Shown here: piece after piece, positions 26,818-36,968 of the stretch
Position numbering within the stretch: position 1 is the stretch's first letter
Layout: each line of letters opens with the position of its first letter
Origin: Anaerovibrio lipolyticus DSM 3074
GTDB taxonomy: Bacteria; Bacillota; Negativicutes; Selenomonadales; Selenomonadaceae
Length of the DNA: 64,000 nucleotides
NCBI RefSeq assembly: GCF_900141865.1
Contig: NZ_FQYW01000005.1
Coordinates: 62,001-126,000, forward strand
Direction of reading: 5' to 3'
Notes under the pieces: generated by a model
The model's input: only the letters and a program-made list of their open reading frames with translations
What the model was told of the DNA's origin: nothing
The model's database searches: none
Made by a program: the position numbers and the translations under genes

Positions 26818-28902
26818 TTAATTTGCCGTTTTCCCGGCAGGTGCAGTTGGGGAAGGTGCAGGAGTACGGGATGGGGATGGGGCAGGGCTAGGCTTAGGCT
26901 TGGTACTTTCAGTATTGGCTGGCTTTTCAGCGCCCTTCTTTTCTGTACCTTTTTTATCCTTGTCCTTAGTTTCCTTCTCCTTGGTATCATCCTTTACAGG
27001 GGCTTCCACACTGGTAAGAACAGCACCATCAAACTTCTTGACTGGCATTCCTGCCATAGCCTTGGTCATAAAGGCCTTCCAAATTACCGCAGGAGTGGTA
27101 CCACCTGTCATGGTGCCCATGCGCTGGTTATCATCAGTACCAACCCAAACGCCTACTACCAAATCCGGAACATAGCCCACAAACCACGCATCGTGGTAAT
27201 CACTAGTAGTACCAGTCTTTCCGGCTGCGGGGCGGTCAATCTGCGCTGCGGTACCAGTACCACGGACCACAACTCCCATCAGCATACTGGTCAAATCATT
27301 GGCTGTAGCTTTCTTGAGGACCTGCTTGCTTTCGGTTCTATCCTCCTCCAGCACCTTGCCATTGCGGTCAAGGACCTTGATGATAGCTGTATGCTTTACA
27401 TGAACGCCGTCATTGGCAAATGTACAGTAAGCACTGGTAAGCTCCAAAGGAGTTACACCACGGGTAAGACCACCAAGGGAAGTTGACAGATTACCATCAT
27501 TCTGAGGACCCTCAGTTACGAAGGTGGAAATTCCCATTTCCTTGCCCAAATAAATAACCTTATCAATCCCAACCTCCTGTGCCACGCGAACAGTTGGAAC
27601 ATTTAAAGACTGCTCTGCAACGTAACGCAGGGAAACCTTACCATTAAATTCACGGCTGTAATTCTGAGGTGACCAGCCATTAATATCAAGTGGCTTATCC
27701 TCAATAATGGTTGACGGAGTAAAATCAGACTCCAAGGCTGCCGCAAAAACAAAAGGCTTAAAGGCAGAACCAGGCTGTCTTTCCGCCAAAACAGCACGAT
27801 TAAACTGGTCAGTACCACGTCCGCCCACCATGGCTTTAATATAGCCTGTGTGTGGATCAATGGCCACCAGGGCCCCCTGTGGCTGCTTAATACCGTTGCT
27901 TTCGGACATATCAGGAAGATTCTTCATAGCTTCCTCAGCAGCCTTCTGCATATCGATGTCCAAGGTGGTATAAATCTTCAGGCCTTCCTTATATACAGCA
28001 TCAGCACCATATTTTTCAATCATGGTCTGGGTCACATAATCAATAAAGTAGGAAGCCTCGCCTCCTGCCTTGGAGGAAGCCTTAACCAGACGCAGCTCCT
28101 CGTTCTTTGTTTTGTTTGCAGTAGAAGAACTGATATAGCCATATTTGGCCATCTGATCAAGCACAGTAGCCTTACGCTGCTGAGCCGCCTGCAAATTATT
28201 AGTCGGTGAATAATAGTTAGGACTCTTTGGAATACCAGCCAACATAGCACATTCACTAAGGTCCAGCTCCTCCACATTTTTGCCAAAATATGTCTTGGAT
28301 GCTGCCTGTACGCCATAAGCACCGTTACCAAAGTAAATCTGATTCAGATAAAGCTCGAGGATTTCCTCCTTGGTATACTGATGCTCAAGCTGAATGGCCA
28401 GGAACATCTCCTGTATCTTACGCTTAAATGTACGGTCCTGTGTCAGATAAGCATTTTTAGCCAGTTGCTGAGTAATAGTGGAGCCACCTTCCGCTACGCC
28501 CTTGGAAGTAATATTAGACCACATGGCACGCAAAATACCACGAGGGTCAACACCAGAATGCTCATAAAATCTGGCATCCTCAACAGCTACGAAGGCATTT
28601 TTCAGATTTTCGGGAATCTGATTCATCTTAACCGGAACCCGATTTTCATCAGCATGTACATTGGCAATCTCATTACCATTTATGTCATAAATCTGTGAAG
28701 ATGCCGGCGGCCTCACATCAGCAAGGTCAGCCTTTGTATTCAATGTGGCTGTAAGAAATCCGCATCCAACACCAATAATCATTACAACCATTATTGAAGC
28801 AAAAATTATCAGGATTCGACTTGCAGTGCTACCGCCAGAGGACTTCTGAGGCTTCTTCGCCTGTCGAGCCCGCTGCTGAGCCGCACCTGTACGTTTTTCC
28901 AT
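26818..28902 (-). CDS. Class A penicillin-binding protein (PBP1A type)
   Basis: This bifunctional wall enzyme of about 694 residues has an N-terminal membrane anchor, a GT51 glycosyltransferase (EDARFYEHSGVD) and a transpeptidase with SAFK, SLN and KTGT motifs. The C-terminal tail is low complexity: a Lys/Glu-rich run then Pro/Ser/Thr repeats. The ATG at 28902 has AAGGAGG 7 nt upstream; the frame from 28935 is too long. It follows mutS2 on the same strand and may share its transcript. Confidence 0.94.
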   Translation of the reverse strand: MEKRTGAAQQRARQAKKPQKSSGGSTASRILIIFASIMVVMIIGVGCGFLTATLNTKADLADVRPPASSQIYDINGNEIANVHADENRVPVKMNQIPENLKNAFVAVEDARFYEHSGVDPRGILRAMWSNITSKGVAEGGSTITQQLAKNAYLTQDRTFKRKIQEMFLAIQLEHQYTKEEILELYLNQIYFGNGAYGVQAASKTYFGKNVEELDLSECAMLAGIPKSPNYYSPTNNLQAAQQRKATVLDQMAKYGYISSSTANKTKNEELRLVKASSKAGGEASYFIDYVTQTMIEKYGADAVYKEGLKIYTTLDIDMQKAAEEAMKNLPDMSESNGIKQPQGALVAIDPHTGYIKAMVGGRGTDQFNRAVLAERQPGSAFKPFVFAAALESDFTPSTIIEDKPLDINGWSPQNYSREFNGKVSLRYVAEQSLNVPTVRVAQEVGIDKVIYLGKEMGISTFVTEGPQNDGNLSTSLGGLTRGVTPLELTSAYCTFANDGVHVKHTAIIKVLDRNGKVLEEDRTESKQVLKKATANDLTSMLMGVVVRGTGTAAQIDRPAAGKTGTTSDYHDAWFVGYVPDLVVGVWVGTDDNQRMGTMTGGTTPAVIWKAFMTKAMAGMPVKKFDGAVLTSVEAPVKDDTKEKETKDKDKKGTEKKGAEKPANTESTKPKPSPAPSPSRTPAPSPTAPAGKTAN

Positions 28903-28965
28903 GATAGACCTCCTTATACACATATACGCTAACATTTTACCATAAATGTTGCGATTTAGCTAAGT

Positions 28966-31341
28966 TTATTTAAGAGTTACCAATGTTGCACCGGTACCAC
29001 CTTCGCTCATGTCTGCAAAATTGAAGCCTGCCACATTTCTATGATGCTTCAAATACTCGTGTACACCCTTTCTAAGGGCACCTGTCCCCTTACCGTGAAT
29101 GATAAGCACCTGAGACAGTCCCGCCATAATGGAGTCATCGATGAACTTGCCTAAAACGACCTCGGCTTCATCCACCATCATGCCGCGAATATCAATATCA
29201 CGATGGGCCTCCTGGGTTTTGGATATAAAGCTGCTGCCTCCCTTGGATTTTCTGCCGGTTAAAGTTGCTGGTTGTTCCTTTTTACCCTTTTCAACAAATT
29301 TGCAGGCAGAAGCCTTCATGGTGGTCTTCATAGCCCCCAGCTGAATTTCCAATTCTTTGCCATGAACCCCCAGAACTGTGCCCTTCTGGTCCAGCTTGGT
29401 AACATAAATTATATCCCCGACCTCGATGGTTTTTAAATCAACAGGCTTTCTAAATGCCTTGGCAGAAACAATACCCGGGCGGACACGGCCTGCTTCCTCA
29501 TTTAACTTGTTTCTGGCATCCTGAATAGCCTGCTGGCGCTTCTGGATGCCCATATCATTAAACTGCTCCTTCAGCTGCTTAATGATTTCCTCAGATTCCC
29601 TACGGGCACGACGAACCAGGGCAGAGCCTTCATCCTTGGCCTTGCGGATAATATCGGCCTTTTTCTGGGACAGCTCCGTACGCATGGCCTCAGCCTTGGC
29701 CTCCATCTTCTGGGCTCTCTGGAGCTTGGCCTCGATATCGGCATTCATCTGCTCATACATCATCTTTTCTTTTTCCAGCTGATTAATAACCTTCTCAAAC
29801 TGGGCATGATCTGCCTGTATCAGCTGCTTTGCCCTAATAACCAATGCCTCGCTAAGTCCCAGGCGACGGCTGATGGCAAAGGCATTACTTGCCCCAGGAA
29901 TACCAGTCAGCAATCTATAGGTTGGTCTAAGAGTATTTACATCAAATTCCACGCAGGCATTTTCGATGCCATCACGACTAAAGGCAAAGGTTTTCAGCTC
30001 GGAATAATGTGTAGTAGCCATAACAGTAGCCTTAATATTCAGGAGCTGTTCCAGTATAGCCATGGCCAAAGCCGCACCTTCCTCGGGGTCAGTGCCTGCT
30101 CCAAGCTCATCCAAAAGCAAGAGATCGTCTGATTCCACCTTGGCCAAGATTTCCACCAAATGGGTCATGTGAGCAGAGAAGGTACTGAGGCTCTGCTCTA
30201 TGCTCTGCTCGTCACCAATATCTGCGTAAATATTATTATACACGGCAATCTGAGAACCGTTTTCCACAGGAAGGAACAGTCCCGCCTGAGCCATAAGCAC
30301 CAAAAGTCCAAGGGTTTTCATGCTGACGGTTTTACCACCGGTGTTTGGACCGGTAACCAGCAGCATATTGTAATCAGCTCCAATGGAAATATCTATTGGC
30401 ACCACCTTATCACTGTCAATAAGTGGATGACGGGCTGATAATAGGGAAGTAGCTCCATCCTCACTGACAACAGGCTCCACAGCCTTCATTTCACGGGCGA
30501 GACCAGCCTTGGCAAAGGTGAAATCGATAAAGGTCAAAATATCACAATTTTCCATAAGAATATCATCCTTACGGCGAATCTGGTTGGAAATATCTCTAAG
30601 GATACGTTCTACCTCATGCTTTTCCGCTGCCACCAGCTGCTTGATATCATTATTAAGATTAACCACGGCCATTGGCTCCACAAATACGGTGGAACCACTG
30701 GCAGACTGATCGTGGACAATACCTGGAAAATACTGACGGTATTCCTGTTTTATAGGTACCACATAACGGTCACCGCGCATGGTGACAATGGCATCCTGAA
30801 AATATTTCTGGTACTCCGCAGAGTGAAGAATGTTATTCAAATGGTCCTTGATACGGGCCTGAGATATCTTCACCTCGCGACGAATACGCTTTAATTCCAC
30901 ACTGGCATCATCACGGAGATTACCATGCTCATCCACAGTATTTTCCAAATTGCGTTCCAATTCACCCAGAATCTCCAGACCACGAGCCCAATTTTTGAGA
31001 ATAGGGGCATCCAGCTCCAATTCCTTGAAGAATTTTTTTACCCCCCGCATAGCGTACATGGTAGTGAGCACATCCATGATTTCAGAGGTTTCAATAATGG
31101 CACCAATACCAATTTTCTTCATCAGCTCACGAATATCACGGATACCACCCAAAGGTGGATTAGCCATTGAAGAAACCATAACTGCCTCTGCAGTCTCCCG
31201 CAGCCTTTCCTTGACCTCGTCTATATCGCTACTAGGCTGCAAGCCTCCTGCCAGTTCCTTGCCTAAAATAGAGCCCGCCTTATTTTGCAGACGCTCCAAT
31301 ATTTTTTTATATTCTAAAACTTTAAATGAATCCTGTTCCAT
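28966..31341 (-). CDS. mutS2: MutS2/RqcU family ATPase with Smr domain
   Basis: This 791-residue protein has the MutS core and clamp, Walker A TGPNTGGKT and Walker B-type LLLDELGAGTDP, a long coiled coil (about 510-620) and a C-terminal Smr nuclease domain (DIRGMMVDEAE, IIHGKGTGALR). Members suppress recombination or, in Bacillus, rescue collided ribosomes. GAGG lies 6 nt before the ATG. It is positioned between the U32 peptidase and the PBP gene on the same strand. Confidence 0.95.
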   Translation of the reverse strand: MEQDSFKVLEYKKILERLQNKAGSILGKELAGGLQPSSDIDEVKERLRETAEAVMVSSMANPPLGGIRDIRELMKKIGIGAIIETSEIMDVLTTMYAMRGVKKFFKELELDAPILKNWARGLEILGELERNLENTVDEHGNLRDDASVELKRIRREVKISQARIKDHLNNILHSAEYQKYFQDAIVTMRGDRYVVPIKQEYRQYFPGIVHDQSASGSTVFVEPMAVVNLNNDIKQLVAAEKHEVERILRDISNQIRRKDDILMENCDILTFIDFTFAKAGLAREMKAVEPVVSEDGATSLLSARHPLIDSDKVVPIDISIGADYNMLLVTGPNTGGKTVSMKTLGLLVLMAQAGLFLPVENGSQIAVYNNIYADIGDEQSIEQSLSTFSAHMTHLVEILAKVESDDLLLLDELGAGTDPEEGAALAMAILEQLLNIKATVMATTHYSELKTFAFSRDGIENACVEFDVNTLRPTYRLLTGIPGASNAFAISRRLGLSEALVIRAKQLIQADHAQFEKVINQLEKEKMMYEQMNADIEAKLQRAQKMEAKAEAMRTELSQKKADIIRKAKDEGSALVRRARRESEEIIKQLKEQFNDMGIQKRQQAIQDARNKLNEEAGRVRPGIVSAKAFRKPVDLKTIEVGDIIYVTKLDQKGTVLGVHGKELEIQLGAMKTTMKASACKFVEKGKKEQPATLTGRKSKGGSSFISKTQEAHRDIDIRGMMVDEAEVVLGKFIDDSIMAGLSQVLIIHGKGTGALRKGVHEYLKHHRNVAGFNFADMSEGGTGATLVTLK

Positions 31342-31361
31342 CTATAACCTCAAAAAATATA

Positions 31362-33866
31362 TTACTCCACACCTCTAAAGTAATGACCTCGAGTGATATT
31401 ATCCCCCTCAAGGACCTCCGCTGCAGCCTTTTCCCTGTCGCTGAGCTCCCCATCAAAGGCCATATACTTCTTGTAATTGGCAATAGTCTTCTTTAACTGA
31501 GCAGCACTCATGTAACGTGCCTCTATTCTCAGCTGGCTGATACCCATAGCACCAAATTTCATGGCGTGAGGCAGCATACTGAGCCGATTGCCGTTTAATA
31601 CGTGCATATGGCAATACTGATCCATCACAAGAGGAAACTTAACATCCTTACGATCCTTTAAAAAGAATTTCTTACCGCTATTTACACATGGAGCACTGCA
31701 CTGACCTGCATGAAGCCCCCCAATGAAGCTGCCAGTGGCACAATATTCTGATACCATCAGCTCCATGTTACCATCCACTATACATGAAAGAGGCATATCA
31801 CTTTCCTTGGCCAGCTTTTCCACCTGAGCCAACGTAAGCTCAGGAGAAAGCGTTACAGCCTCAACTCCCAGCTCCACTAAGTTCTGTAATGTCTTAAAGT
31901 TGTAAGAAACCAAGGAATAATCTGCGTGAACCGGGATATCGGTAAGCTCTCTTACAGCCGCCAATGAGCCTATATTATGTACATTAATTGCATCTGGCTT
32001 ATAGGAAGCCACAGTTCTTAGCCATGTATGGAATCCCTGTAATTCATGGTTTCTTATAATTCTGGGGGTATTAAAGGCAATCTTTGCCCCAGCTTTATGA
32101 GCCATATATACAGCCTTTTCGTACTGCATAGGTATAATAGCATCATGATGATAGGATTCACCGCCAAATACAACCCAATCTGCACCTGCAAACAGTGCGG
32201 ACTGCAAAAGCTCCATGGTATCCACCACAGCAGTAATGCCAGCCTGAACCCTTTTCCTTGTTTTCGGCTTGTTTAAAGCCGTAGCATTATTCGGAATAGG
32301 CTTTCTTTTATATTTGGAAAGTCTTTGACGTTCCAGCATTTCCACTGCTTTTCTTCTGGCCTCGTTGATTTCGCTTATGGGAACCATAACATTGCCTTCA
32401 ATGTGACATTCCAAATTTCTTAACTCAAATATGGAAGTACCTAAACGGGACACCTGCTTATGAATGGTTTCCTCGCTTAATGGCCGTTTAATGGCCTCCT
32501 GACCAATAAACTCTGTCCTGCCTTCCCCTTTATGTCCATCGCCATCTATCATGGAAATGACAAGAGACTCACCCACAGCAGCACTGACACTCACATCCAC
32601 CGGCACCCTGCGTACTGGGGAACCAGTATTGTAAAAGCCCTTGGCCCATTCCATAAGGGGTGCATCATACACTTTAAAAGCTCTGTCATGCTCAAATACC
32701 CTGGACTCCACCGGGAAGCTCACCACAGATCCTGACTGGGCCTGATCTACGGGAACCATATTGCGGTTTTTGCCGTTCTTTACAATATTAAGTTCCTTAA
32801 CGGTGGCGGTTACACGTCCCCCCACCTTAACCCAAAAATCTACTTGATCCCCAACAGATAAGCTATCCGACAGCTTCATGGTTACAAAACCGGTGGCACT
32901 GTCATATTCCATAACCCTTCCCAGCATTATGCCACGATTATTCGGACGGCGGTCACTCATCATATTGCGGCCCTGCTTCTTTTCCAGAAAAGCCGTAGTA
33001 AAATCACGATTAAATACCTGAGCCAAATCGTGTCGCGCCTTATCCGTTACATGGAACTTGCCGGCATAATGGCTGTCAATAACCTTACGATAATTATTTA
33101 CCACAATACCTACATACTCCGGGCGTTTCATACGGCCCTCTATTTTAAGGGAGGCCACACCAGCATCAATAAGCTGAGGAATTAAATCAATAGCATTCAT
33201 ATCCCTTGGGCTGAGGAGATATTTTCCCGCAGTATCCTTCAGCATATCGTTGTCATGCTCATCCACCAAGGTATATGGCAAACGACAAGGCTGGGCACAG
33301 CGCCCCCGGTTTCCGGAACGTCCACCGATCATGCTGCTCATCAGGCACTGGCCGGAATAGCAGACGCACAAAGCACCGTGGATAAATACCTCTATTTCCA
33401 CATCACAGTTATCAATTATGTGCTTAATGGCTTCCAGAGAAACCTCACGGGAAAGCACCACGCGGGTAAAGCCCAGCTTCTGGAGGGCCAATACGCCATC
33501 AAGATTATGCACCGTCATCTGGGTGCTGGCATGAAGTGGCAAATCTGGTACTATTTCCCGGGCCAGCTTGGCCACGCCTAAATCCTGAACCAAGATAGCG
33601 TCTGCACCAGCTTCATATAGAAAACGAAGATAATCTGCCAGCTGTGGCAGCTCCTGATCATCTACAATGGTATTAACGGTAACATTAATAAGGACATTGC
33701 GCAAATGGGCTATTCTGATAGCCTCCCGCATGCCTTCTTCGTCAAAATTATCTGCATAGGCTCTGGCTCCAAACATATTGCCAGCAAGGTAAATGGCATT
33801 GGCACCACTTTCTATTGCTGCAATGAGGGCCTCCTTACTGCCGGCCGGGGCCAACAATTCAACCAT
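31362..33866 (-). CDS. U32 family peptidase, double-length (RlhA-like)
   Basis: This protein of about 834 residues has an N-terminal U32 domain starting MVELLAPAGS, with the Cys set CYSGQC and GRCAQPCR, a middle DUF3656-type region and a second, C-terminal U32-like half with CATGSFIGG and GQCSAPC. Relatives such as E. coli RlhA hydroxylate a 23S rRNA cytidine, and others act with prephenate as tRNA modifiers. The ATG at 33866 lies 8 nt after GGAGG; the ATG at 33881 overlaps that site. mutS2 follows 20 bases later. Confidence 0.9.
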   Translation of the reverse strand: MVELLAPAGSKEALIAAIESGANAIYLAGNMFGARAYADNFDEEGMREAIRIAHLRNVLINVTVNTIVDDQELPQLADYLRFLYEAGADAILVQDLGVAKLAREIVPDLPLHASTQMTVHNLDGVLALQKLGFTRVVLSREVSLEAIKHIIDNCDVEIEVFIHGALCVCYSGQCLMSSMIGGRSGNRGRCAQPCRLPYTLVDEHDNDMLKDTAGKYLLSPRDMNAIDLIPQLIDAGVASLKIEGRMKRPEYVGIVVNNYRKVIDSHYAGKFHVTDKARHDLAQVFNRDFTTAFLEKKQGRNMMSDRRPNNRGIMLGRVMEYDSATGFVTMKLSDSLSVGDQVDFWVKVGGRVTATVKELNIVKNGKNRNMVPVDQAQSGSVVSFPVESRVFEHDRAFKVYDAPLMEWAKGFYNTGSPVRRVPVDVSVSAAVGESLVISMIDGDGHKGEGRTEFIGQEAIKRPLSEETIHKQVSRLGTSIFELRNLECHIEGNVMVPISEINEARRKAVEMLERQRLSKYKRKPIPNNATALNKPKTRKRVQAGITAVVDTMELLQSALFAGADWVVFGGESYHHDAIIPMQYEKAVYMAHKAGAKIAFNTPRIIRNHELQGFHTWLRTVASYKPDAINVHNIGSLAAVRELTDIPVHADYSLVSYNFKTLQNLVELGVEAVTLSPELTLAQVEKLAKESDMPLSCIVDGNMELMVSEYCATGSFIGGLHAGQCSAPCVNSGKKFFLKDRKDVKFPLVMDQYCHMHVLNGNRLSMLPHAMKFGAMGISQLRIEARYMSAAQLKKTIANYKKYMAFDGELSDREKAAAEVLEGDNITRGHYFRGVE

Positions 33867-33954
33867 AACTGCATCCTCCAAATCTATGTAAAAAACAACT
33901 CAAGCTATAAAATCACATCGTATTATTATACCTTAGTTGTTCCTTTTTTGCCAT

Positions 33955-34059
33955 ATATAAATGAGCGTTGGGACAGTGCCTTTCACAATGTCACGATACT
34001 AAAATTTCTTAACGTATCGTGCCAAACTGTTCAAGGCATCTGTCCCAACGCTCCATATA
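33955..34059. repeat. Long near-perfect palindrome, about 105 bp
   Basis: The outer arms are GAGCGTTGGGACAG (33963-33976) and CTGTCCCAACGCTC (34040-34053), extended by ATATA on both sides, with GCCTT/AAGGC and inner CACGATAC/GTATCGTG pairs. The whole gap between cobI and the U32 gene would fold into one hairpin with a few bulges. The separate terminator of cobI lies beside it. It looks like a MITE or REP-type element rather than a regulatory leader. Confidence 0.55.
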
Positions 34060-34066
34060 AAAATTA

Positions 34067-34100
34067 AAAGAACTGCCGGGAAATATTCCCAACAGTTCTT
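34067..34100 (-). terminator. Terminator of cobI
   Basis: AAGAACTG pairs with CAGTTCTT around an inner GGGAA/TTCCC stem. On the minus strand TTTAATTTTTA follows. Confidence 0.8.
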
Positions 34101-34117
34101 GATGCCCTATTACGCTT

Positions 34118-34816
34118 TTAATCTCGCTTTGTAAGAATTGTGGACAGGTAATTCAGCTTCTTGTCCTTACTGGCTGCCACATCAGTGATAATTTCCTCAT
34201 CTGGAAGGCCGCAACGACTTACCAGAGTGGCATTCTTCAGCATAGAGGCTTCATCCAAATTATCGACCACCTGGGAGAAATTCTTGTACACCTTCATAAT
34301 AACTGCGTTATCACAGGTAGCCAAAGCCTTCTTCAGCTTATCCTCGGAAACAGTGGCTGGAATAATGCTCAAGATGTCATCGCCCTCCACAATGGAACGG
34401 CCGAGATAGCTGGCAATAGCACAGAAGGCAGGAATACCAGGAATGGTTTCAATATTGGCCCCTGCTTCCTTAAGACGATTATATACATAAATGTAAGTGC
34501 TGTAGAACATTGGATCACCAAGGGTCAGGAATACAACCTGTTTTCCCTGCTCCAGCATGGCCATAATCTCTGCTTTATTTTTTTCCCAGGCAGAAGTGTC
34601 CTCAGAAAACCCCTTAACCATAGGATAAATCTGATATACTATTTCTGTATTTTCACCAATATAGCAACGGGCAATATCCAATGCTACACTGCCTTCCTTT
34701 TTCTCTGTTCGTGGTGCAATGACAACATCTGCCCCTTTAATGGCATTAACTGCCTTCACTGTCAAAAGCTCAGAATCCCCAGGGCCTACGCCTACACCAA
34801 ACACTTTACCATTCAT
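34118..34816 (-). CDS. cobI: Precorrin-2 C20-methyltransferase
   Basis: This 232-residue SAM-dependent methylase of corrin-ring synthesis has GVGVGPGDSELLTVKA at the N-terminus and LTLGDPMFYSTY and IPGIPAFCAIA in the middle, as in CobI/CbiL. It stands alone, with no other cobalamin genes nearby, and a terminator follows. No cobalamin riboswitch was recognised in the 178 bases it shares with the divergent thioredoxin gene. Whether it acts in the anaerobic (CbiL) or aerobic route is not shown; an anaerobe would use CbiL. Confidence 0.88.
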   Translation of the reverse strand: MNGKVFGVGVGPGDSELLTVKAVNAIKGADVVIAPRTEKKEGSVALDIARCYIGENTEIVYQIYPMVKGFSEDTSAWEKNKAEIMAMLEQGKQVVFLTLGDPMFYSTYIYVYNRLKEAGANIETIPGIPAFCAIASYLGRSIVEGDDILSIIPATVSEDKLKKALATCDNAVIMKVYKNFSQVVDNLDEASMLKNATLVSRCGLPDEEIITDVAASKDKKLNYLSTILTKRD

Positions 34817-34994
34817 GTGTATATCACTCCTTAATGAATCATTCTATTTTCATAATCTCATAGTATATTATACCTAATATTTATCATAACTATAATAACA
34901 CAAAACACTTTACAAGTAAGAATTTTTTCTTTAAATTAAAACTATAGTGAGAAAAATTTTAATTTGTACATAACTCTAAAGGAGGTAAACAAAT

Positions 34995-35312
34995 ATGGCA
35001 GAGGTAAAGGTTACCAAGGATAATTTTCAGCAGGAGGTTCTGGAATCTGATATTCCGGTTATTGTGGATTTCTGGGCAGAATGGTGTGGCCCATGCAAAA
35101 TGATGGCACCTATCCTTAAAGAAATTGCCGATGAAAATGAAGGCTCCATAAAGGTGGCCAAAATTAACGTAGATGAGGAATCCTATCTTTCCTCCCAATA
35201 TGGTATTGTAAGCATTCCAAGCCTGTACTTCTTCAAAAACGGCAAGGTAGTAAACCAGTACATCGGCTTCGTGCAAAAGGATTTCGTTCTGAAGCTGCTG
35301 AATGAATCATAA
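34995..35312 (+). CDS. trxA: Thioredoxin
   Basis: This 105-residue thioredoxin has the WCGPCK active site (Cys31, Cys34) and the cis-Pro loop VSIPSLYFFKNG. It reduces disulfides in the cytoplasm. AAAGGAGG lies 9 nt before the ATG. It is one of the few plus-strand genes and is followed by a strong terminator. No thioredoxin reductase is adjacent. Confidence 0.95.
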   Translation: MAEVKVTKDNFQQEVLESDIPVIVDFWAEWCGPCKMMAPILKEIADENEGSIKVAKINVDEESYLSSQYGIVSIPSLYFFKNGKVVNQYIGFVQKDFVLKLLNES

Positions 35313-35331
35313 TTGTAAAAAATTAACACTT

Positions 35332-35394
35332 AAAAACGCTATTATCTGCTGTGATATTCACACCACTGTGACTCAGCCAATAATAGCGTTTTTT
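35332..35394. terminator. Bidirectional terminator between trxA and deoD
   Basis: AAAAACGCTATTA and TAATAGCGTTTTT form a perfect outer stem, with a GCTG/CAGC inner arm. It serves the convergent trxA and deoD genes. Confidence 0.88.
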
Positions 35395-35403
35395 CTTATG
35401 TAA

Positions 35404-36117
35404 TTAAATTTTGGTCTGAATAATTGTTTCCAAAGCGATTTTTATCATGTCGTTAAAATTAGTCTGACGCTCCTCTGCAGGGACTGCCTCCTTGGTCAGC
35501 AGATGGTCAGATGCAGTAAAGATGCCCAAGCTCTGGACACGATATTTTGCCGCAAGGAGATACAATGCTGCAGTTTCCATTTCTACAGCCAAAATACCAT
35601 AGCGACGCAGCTTTTCATTATCAATATCATCATCATAGAAACGGTCCACAGTGACGATGTTACCCACCTTAGTTGGAATCTTAAGTGACTGACCAACCTC
35701 CATGGCCTTGCTCATCAACTCATAATCCGCCAATGGGGCAAAATTAATCGTAGGTCCAAAAATATTACGGATTATTGAGGAATCTGTGGTAGTTCCCTGA
35801 GCAATTACAATATCGCGAAGATTGATATTTTCATGCATGGCACCGCAAGTACCTACACGAATCAGTTTTCTTGCACCATATTCCCTAATAAGCTCGGTAA
35901 CGTAAATAGAAATGGATGGTATACCCATACCAGTACCTTGAACAGATACCGGAACCCCCTTATAGGTTCCGGTGTAACCAAAGGCTCCACGGATTTCATT
36001 ATAGCACTTGGCATCCTCCAGGAAATTCTCTGCAATATGCTTCGCACGAAGAGGGTCACCAGGCAGCAATACTCTTTTGGCGATTTCACCAGCCTGTGCA
36101 CCAATATGTAAACTCAT
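35404..36117 (-). CDS. deoD: Purine nucleoside phosphorylase (DeoD type)
   Basis: This protein of about 237 residues belongs to the hexameric PNP family and splits purine (deoxy)nucleosides with phosphate. Start MSLHIGAQAGEIA, phosphate site GDPLRAK, core RVGTCGA and VEMETAALY, and catalytic SDH are present. ATG 36117 lies 6 nt after GGGGAG; the TTG at 36135 overlaps that site. A HAD phosphatase gene lies just upstream on the same strand, which fits a nucleoside salvage unit. Confidence 0.95.
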   Translation of the reverse strand: MSLHIGAQAGEIAKRVLLPGDPLRAKHIAENFLEDAKCYNEIRGAFGYTGTYKGVPVSVQGTGMGIPSISIYVTELIREYGARKLIRVGTCGAMHENINLRDIVIAQGTTTDSSIIRNIFGPTINFAPLADYELMSKAMEVGQSLKIPTKVGNIVTVDRFYDDDIDNEKLRRYGILAVEMETAALYLLAAKYRVQSLGIFTASDHLLTKEAVPAEERQTNFNDMIKIALETIIQTKI

Positions 36118-36146
36118 TATAATCTCCCCTTTCAACTCTGCTTGTA

Positions 36147-36794
36147 TTACACAACTATATCATCGTGGCTTTTTACTATCCTGTCTGCTCCAGATAAGTC
36201 CTGTGCTCCTGAATTAGGATTGTAGTAGCCAATACAATGCATTCCCGCCGCTCTGGCTGCAGTAACCCCTGCAAAGGCATCCTCAATAACAGTGCAGTTC
36301 TCTGGTTTTACCCCCAGCTTTTCTGCCACCGTAAGGAAAATCAACGGATCTGGTTTGCTCCGTGGCAATTCATCACCACTGACCAACACGCTAAAATATT
36401 CCTTCAGCCCAAACCGGCCCAGCACCAGCTCTATCATTTCCATGGTAGATGAGGAGCCGAGGCCAATAATATAGCCTGCCGCCTTTATGCGCTCCAAAAG
36501 CTCCCTAACACCAGGCATAGTCTTTACAGAATCATCCTCCACAAGCATTTTCTTATATAACACATGCTTGCGCCGGGCCAGCTCCTGCCATGAAACAGGA
36601 CACTGGGGATTTTCCTTCACCATAGTACCATAAAAATCCCTGCTGCTGCGTCCCACAAAGGTGGCCAGCCGCTCATCGGAAATAGTTATACCGCATTCAG
36701 CCAGCACCTGCTTTTTGGCCTTGGCATGAATGGGCTCACTATCGTAGATAACCCCGTCCATATCAAAAATAAATGCTTTTTGCTCTTTATCCAT
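36147..36794 (-). CDS. HAD-superfamily phosphatase/phosphomutase (subclass IA)
   Basis: This protein of about 215 residues resembles beta-phosphoglucomutase. Motif I is FDMDGVIYDSEP, motif II GLGSSS, motif III Lys in SKPDP and motif IV IEDAFAGV. The substrate is unknown; placement before deoD suggests sugar phosphate or nucleotide turnover. ATG 36794 is the simplest start; TTG 36803 sits 4 nt after AGGAG and is a real alternative, adding three residues. Confidence 0.87.
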   Translation of the reverse strand: MDKEQKAFIFDMDGVIYDSEPIHAKAKKQVLAECGITISDERLATFVGRSSRDFYGTMVKENPQCPVSWQELARRKHVLYKKMLVEDDSVKTMPGVRELLERIKAAGYIIGLGSSSTMEMIELVLGRFGLKEYFSVLVSGDELPRSKPDPLIFLTVAEKLGVKPENCTVIEDAFAGVTAARAAGMHCIGYYNPNSGAQDLSGADRIVKSHDDIVV

Positions 36795-36901
36795 TACAGT
36801 CAATCTGCTCCTAATGTTGATTACCTTAAAAGTATAACATATCCGCCATTCACTTAAAATATTATAGCAAGACTCTTTCCTTAATTTTTTTCATTCATTA
36901 G

Positions 36902-36930
36902 ACTTGAGGTTCCACTTTGGCACCTCAAGT
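36902..36930. repeat. Perfect 9-bp inverted repeat
   Basis: ACTTGAGGT pairs with ACCTCAAGT over an 11-base loop. No T-run follows. It lies 100 bases upstream of the HAD gene and beyond the terminator of the hydrogenase operon, so it could be a second terminator stem or an operator. Confidence 0.45.
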
Positions 36931-36968
36931 GACAAATCAACTGAACACGCTCCCATACTTGACACACT

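Noticed and set aside
34817-34994. Cobalamin riboswitch upstream of cobI
   Set aside because: The gap is shared with trxA, is AT-rich and has no B12-box-like sequence.
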